DNA of 5,666 nt from Chthonomonadaceae bacterium (lineage in GTDB: Bacteria; Armatimonadota; Chthonomonadetes; Chthonomonadales; Chthonomonadaceae), in contig JACMPS010000382.1 of assembly GCA_014377395.1 (NCBI GenBank), positions 1 to 5,666 on the forward strand. The letters are read 5' to 3'. The notes beneath the pieces were generated by a model. The model ran no database searches. It worked only from the letters and a program-made list of their open reading frames with translations, and had not been told where the DNA came from. The position numbers and the translations under genes are program-made. Positions 4,872 to 5,666 of this stretch are shown here, in pieces. Numbering within the stretch: position 1 is the stretch's first letter; each line of letters starts with the position of its first letter.

Positions 4872-5666
4872 ATGATGCGCTATTTAACAAAGATCAAGAA
4901 GGGCAAGACGCCGCAGTCGGAGCCGATTCAGGGTCTCTCTCAAGTCCAGAACTCCGCCGGGGGCTTTGTCTTCTCTGTGTCGAAGTGGACGCAACTTTCC
5001 CGATTTTTGATTCTGGGGAGCGAAGGCGGTTCCTACTACGCCACCGAGCAAACCCTGACCCGCGAAAACGCAAAGGCAGTCGAGGCTTGCATTAAGGAGG
5101 ATGGCGAGCGTGTCGTCCGTGAGATCGTTGCGGTTTCTGAGGCGGGACGTGCCGCAAAAAACGATCCGGCATTGTTTGCGCTGGCGATGTGTGCGGGGCT
5201 TGGTGATGAGAAAACACGTCGTGCCGCTCTGGACGCTCTGCCGAAAGTCGCTCGAATTGGAACGCACCTGTTCCATTTTGCGGCGTTTGTAGAGGGGTTT
5301 CGGGGGTGGGGGCGTGGGCTTCGTAAGGCGGTAGGCAATTGGTACGATGCGATGCCGACAGATGCCCTTGCGCTTCAAGCCATTAAGTATGGAAGTCGGG
5401 ACGGCTGGGGACACCGTGACCTACTTCGCCTGTCGCACCCGAAAACTTCGGACGAAACGTGCAACGCTCTGTATCACTGGATGGTGGACGGCTGGGAAAC
5501 GGTGGGCGAAAGCCCGCACCCCGACCCGGCACTCAACATGATCTGGGCGCATGAGAAGGCGATGAAGGCAAGCACGGGGGCAGAAGTGGCGCAGCTCATT
5601 CGCGAGTATCGTTTGCCGATGGAGGCGACTCCTACCGACAAGCGTACTCGTGAGGTGTGGGAGGCA
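4872..5666 (+). CDS. rsr: Ro60 orthologue (Rsr), TROVE-domain RNA-binding protein, partial
   Basis: 265 codons from the ATG at 4872, open to the right edge; bacterial Rsr proteins are about 500-540 residues, so roughly the N-terminal half is here. The sequence follows animal Ro60 closely: SRFLILGSEGGSYYATEQTL (43-62; Ro60 has RFL.yGSEGGtYY..EQ.L), EIVAVSEAGRAAKNDPALFA (84-103), RIGTHLFHFAAFVEGF then GWGRGLRKAVGNWY (128-158), and ALQAIKYGSRDGWGHRDLLR then LSHPK (168-191). These are the HEAT-like helices of the TROVE ring, which binds misfolded RNA ends in its cavity and Y RNA on its outer face. The C-terminal von Willebrand A domain should lie beyond the window. Known bacterial Rsr acts with Y RNA in 23S rRNA maturation, RNA decay with PNPase, and stress survival. 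The two Y RNA genes directly upstream on the same strand support partnership and perhaps co-transcription. Downstream neighbours such as rtcB cannot be seen. Confidence 0.95.
   Translation, partial: MMRYLTKIKKGKTPQSEPIQGLSQVQNSAGGFVFSVSKWTQLSRFLILGSEGGSYYATEQTLTRENAKAVEACIKEDGERVVREIVAVSEAGRAAKNDPALFALAMCAGLGDEKTRRAALDALPKVARIGTHLFHFAAFVEGFRGWGRGLRKAVGNWYDAMPTDALALQAIKYGSRDGWGHRDLLRLSHPKTSDETCNALYHWMVDGWETVGESPHPDPALNMIWAHEKAMKASTGAEVAQLIREYRLPMEATPTDKRTREVWEA

Noticed and set aside
4884..5414. 176-codon minus-strand frame under rsr
   Set aside because: Opposite to the Ro60 frame, which has strong residue-level similarity to a known family.

Overview
The window is bacterial chromosomal DNA with compact genes on both strands. 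Two things hint at Armatimonadota or a related phylum, at low confidence: a secreted lipoprotein built from Ig-like modules plus a cyclophilin domain, and short GC-rich palindromic repeats between genes. No database search was possible, so the taxonomic guess rests on recall of protein style.

Layout. On the minus strand, positions 1-800 hold the N-terminal part of a NitT/TauT (SsuA-like) ABC transporter substrate-binding protein, running off the left edge. It has a good sigma-70-type promoter with a possible operator at the start point. Positions 801-1327 have no gene but contain a 16-bp hairpin and GC-rich inverted and tandem repeats. A small helix-turn-helix protein of the excisionase/HTH_17 type follows on the minus strand (1328-1567). 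On the plus strand come an exported dienelactone-hydrolase-family enzyme (1756-2556) and a three-module lipoprotein ending in a cyclophilin-type peptidyl-prolyl isomerase (2689-4227). A strong intrinsic terminator closes this block (4294-4337).

The most interesting part is 4400-5666. It encodes the N-terminal half of a bacterial Ro60 orthologue (Rsr, TROVE domain; from 4872, running off the right edge). Just upstream lie two tandem tRNA-like RNA elements of exactly 128 bp each (4566-4693 and 4711-4838). Each has an acceptor-like helix closed by its own ends, a D-arm and a canonical T-arm. In place of an anticodon region each carries an insert with a nearly identical 22-nt segment. One strand of a 7-bp helix with a single bulged U lies in that segment, and paired positions differ between the copies in a compensatory way. 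This is the architecture expected of bacterial Y RNAs (YrlA type), the RNA partners of Ro60. I read the region as a Ro60-Y RNA ribonucleoprotein locus with two Y RNA paralogues. A third, degenerate tRNA-like 3' half lies upstream near 4415-4454.

How the genes work together: Ro60 and the Y RNAs should form one RNP, a ring protein with a tRNA-mimicking RNA that gates access to RNA-processing or decay enzymes. The other genes look like independent housekeeping or accessory functions with no evident link to it.
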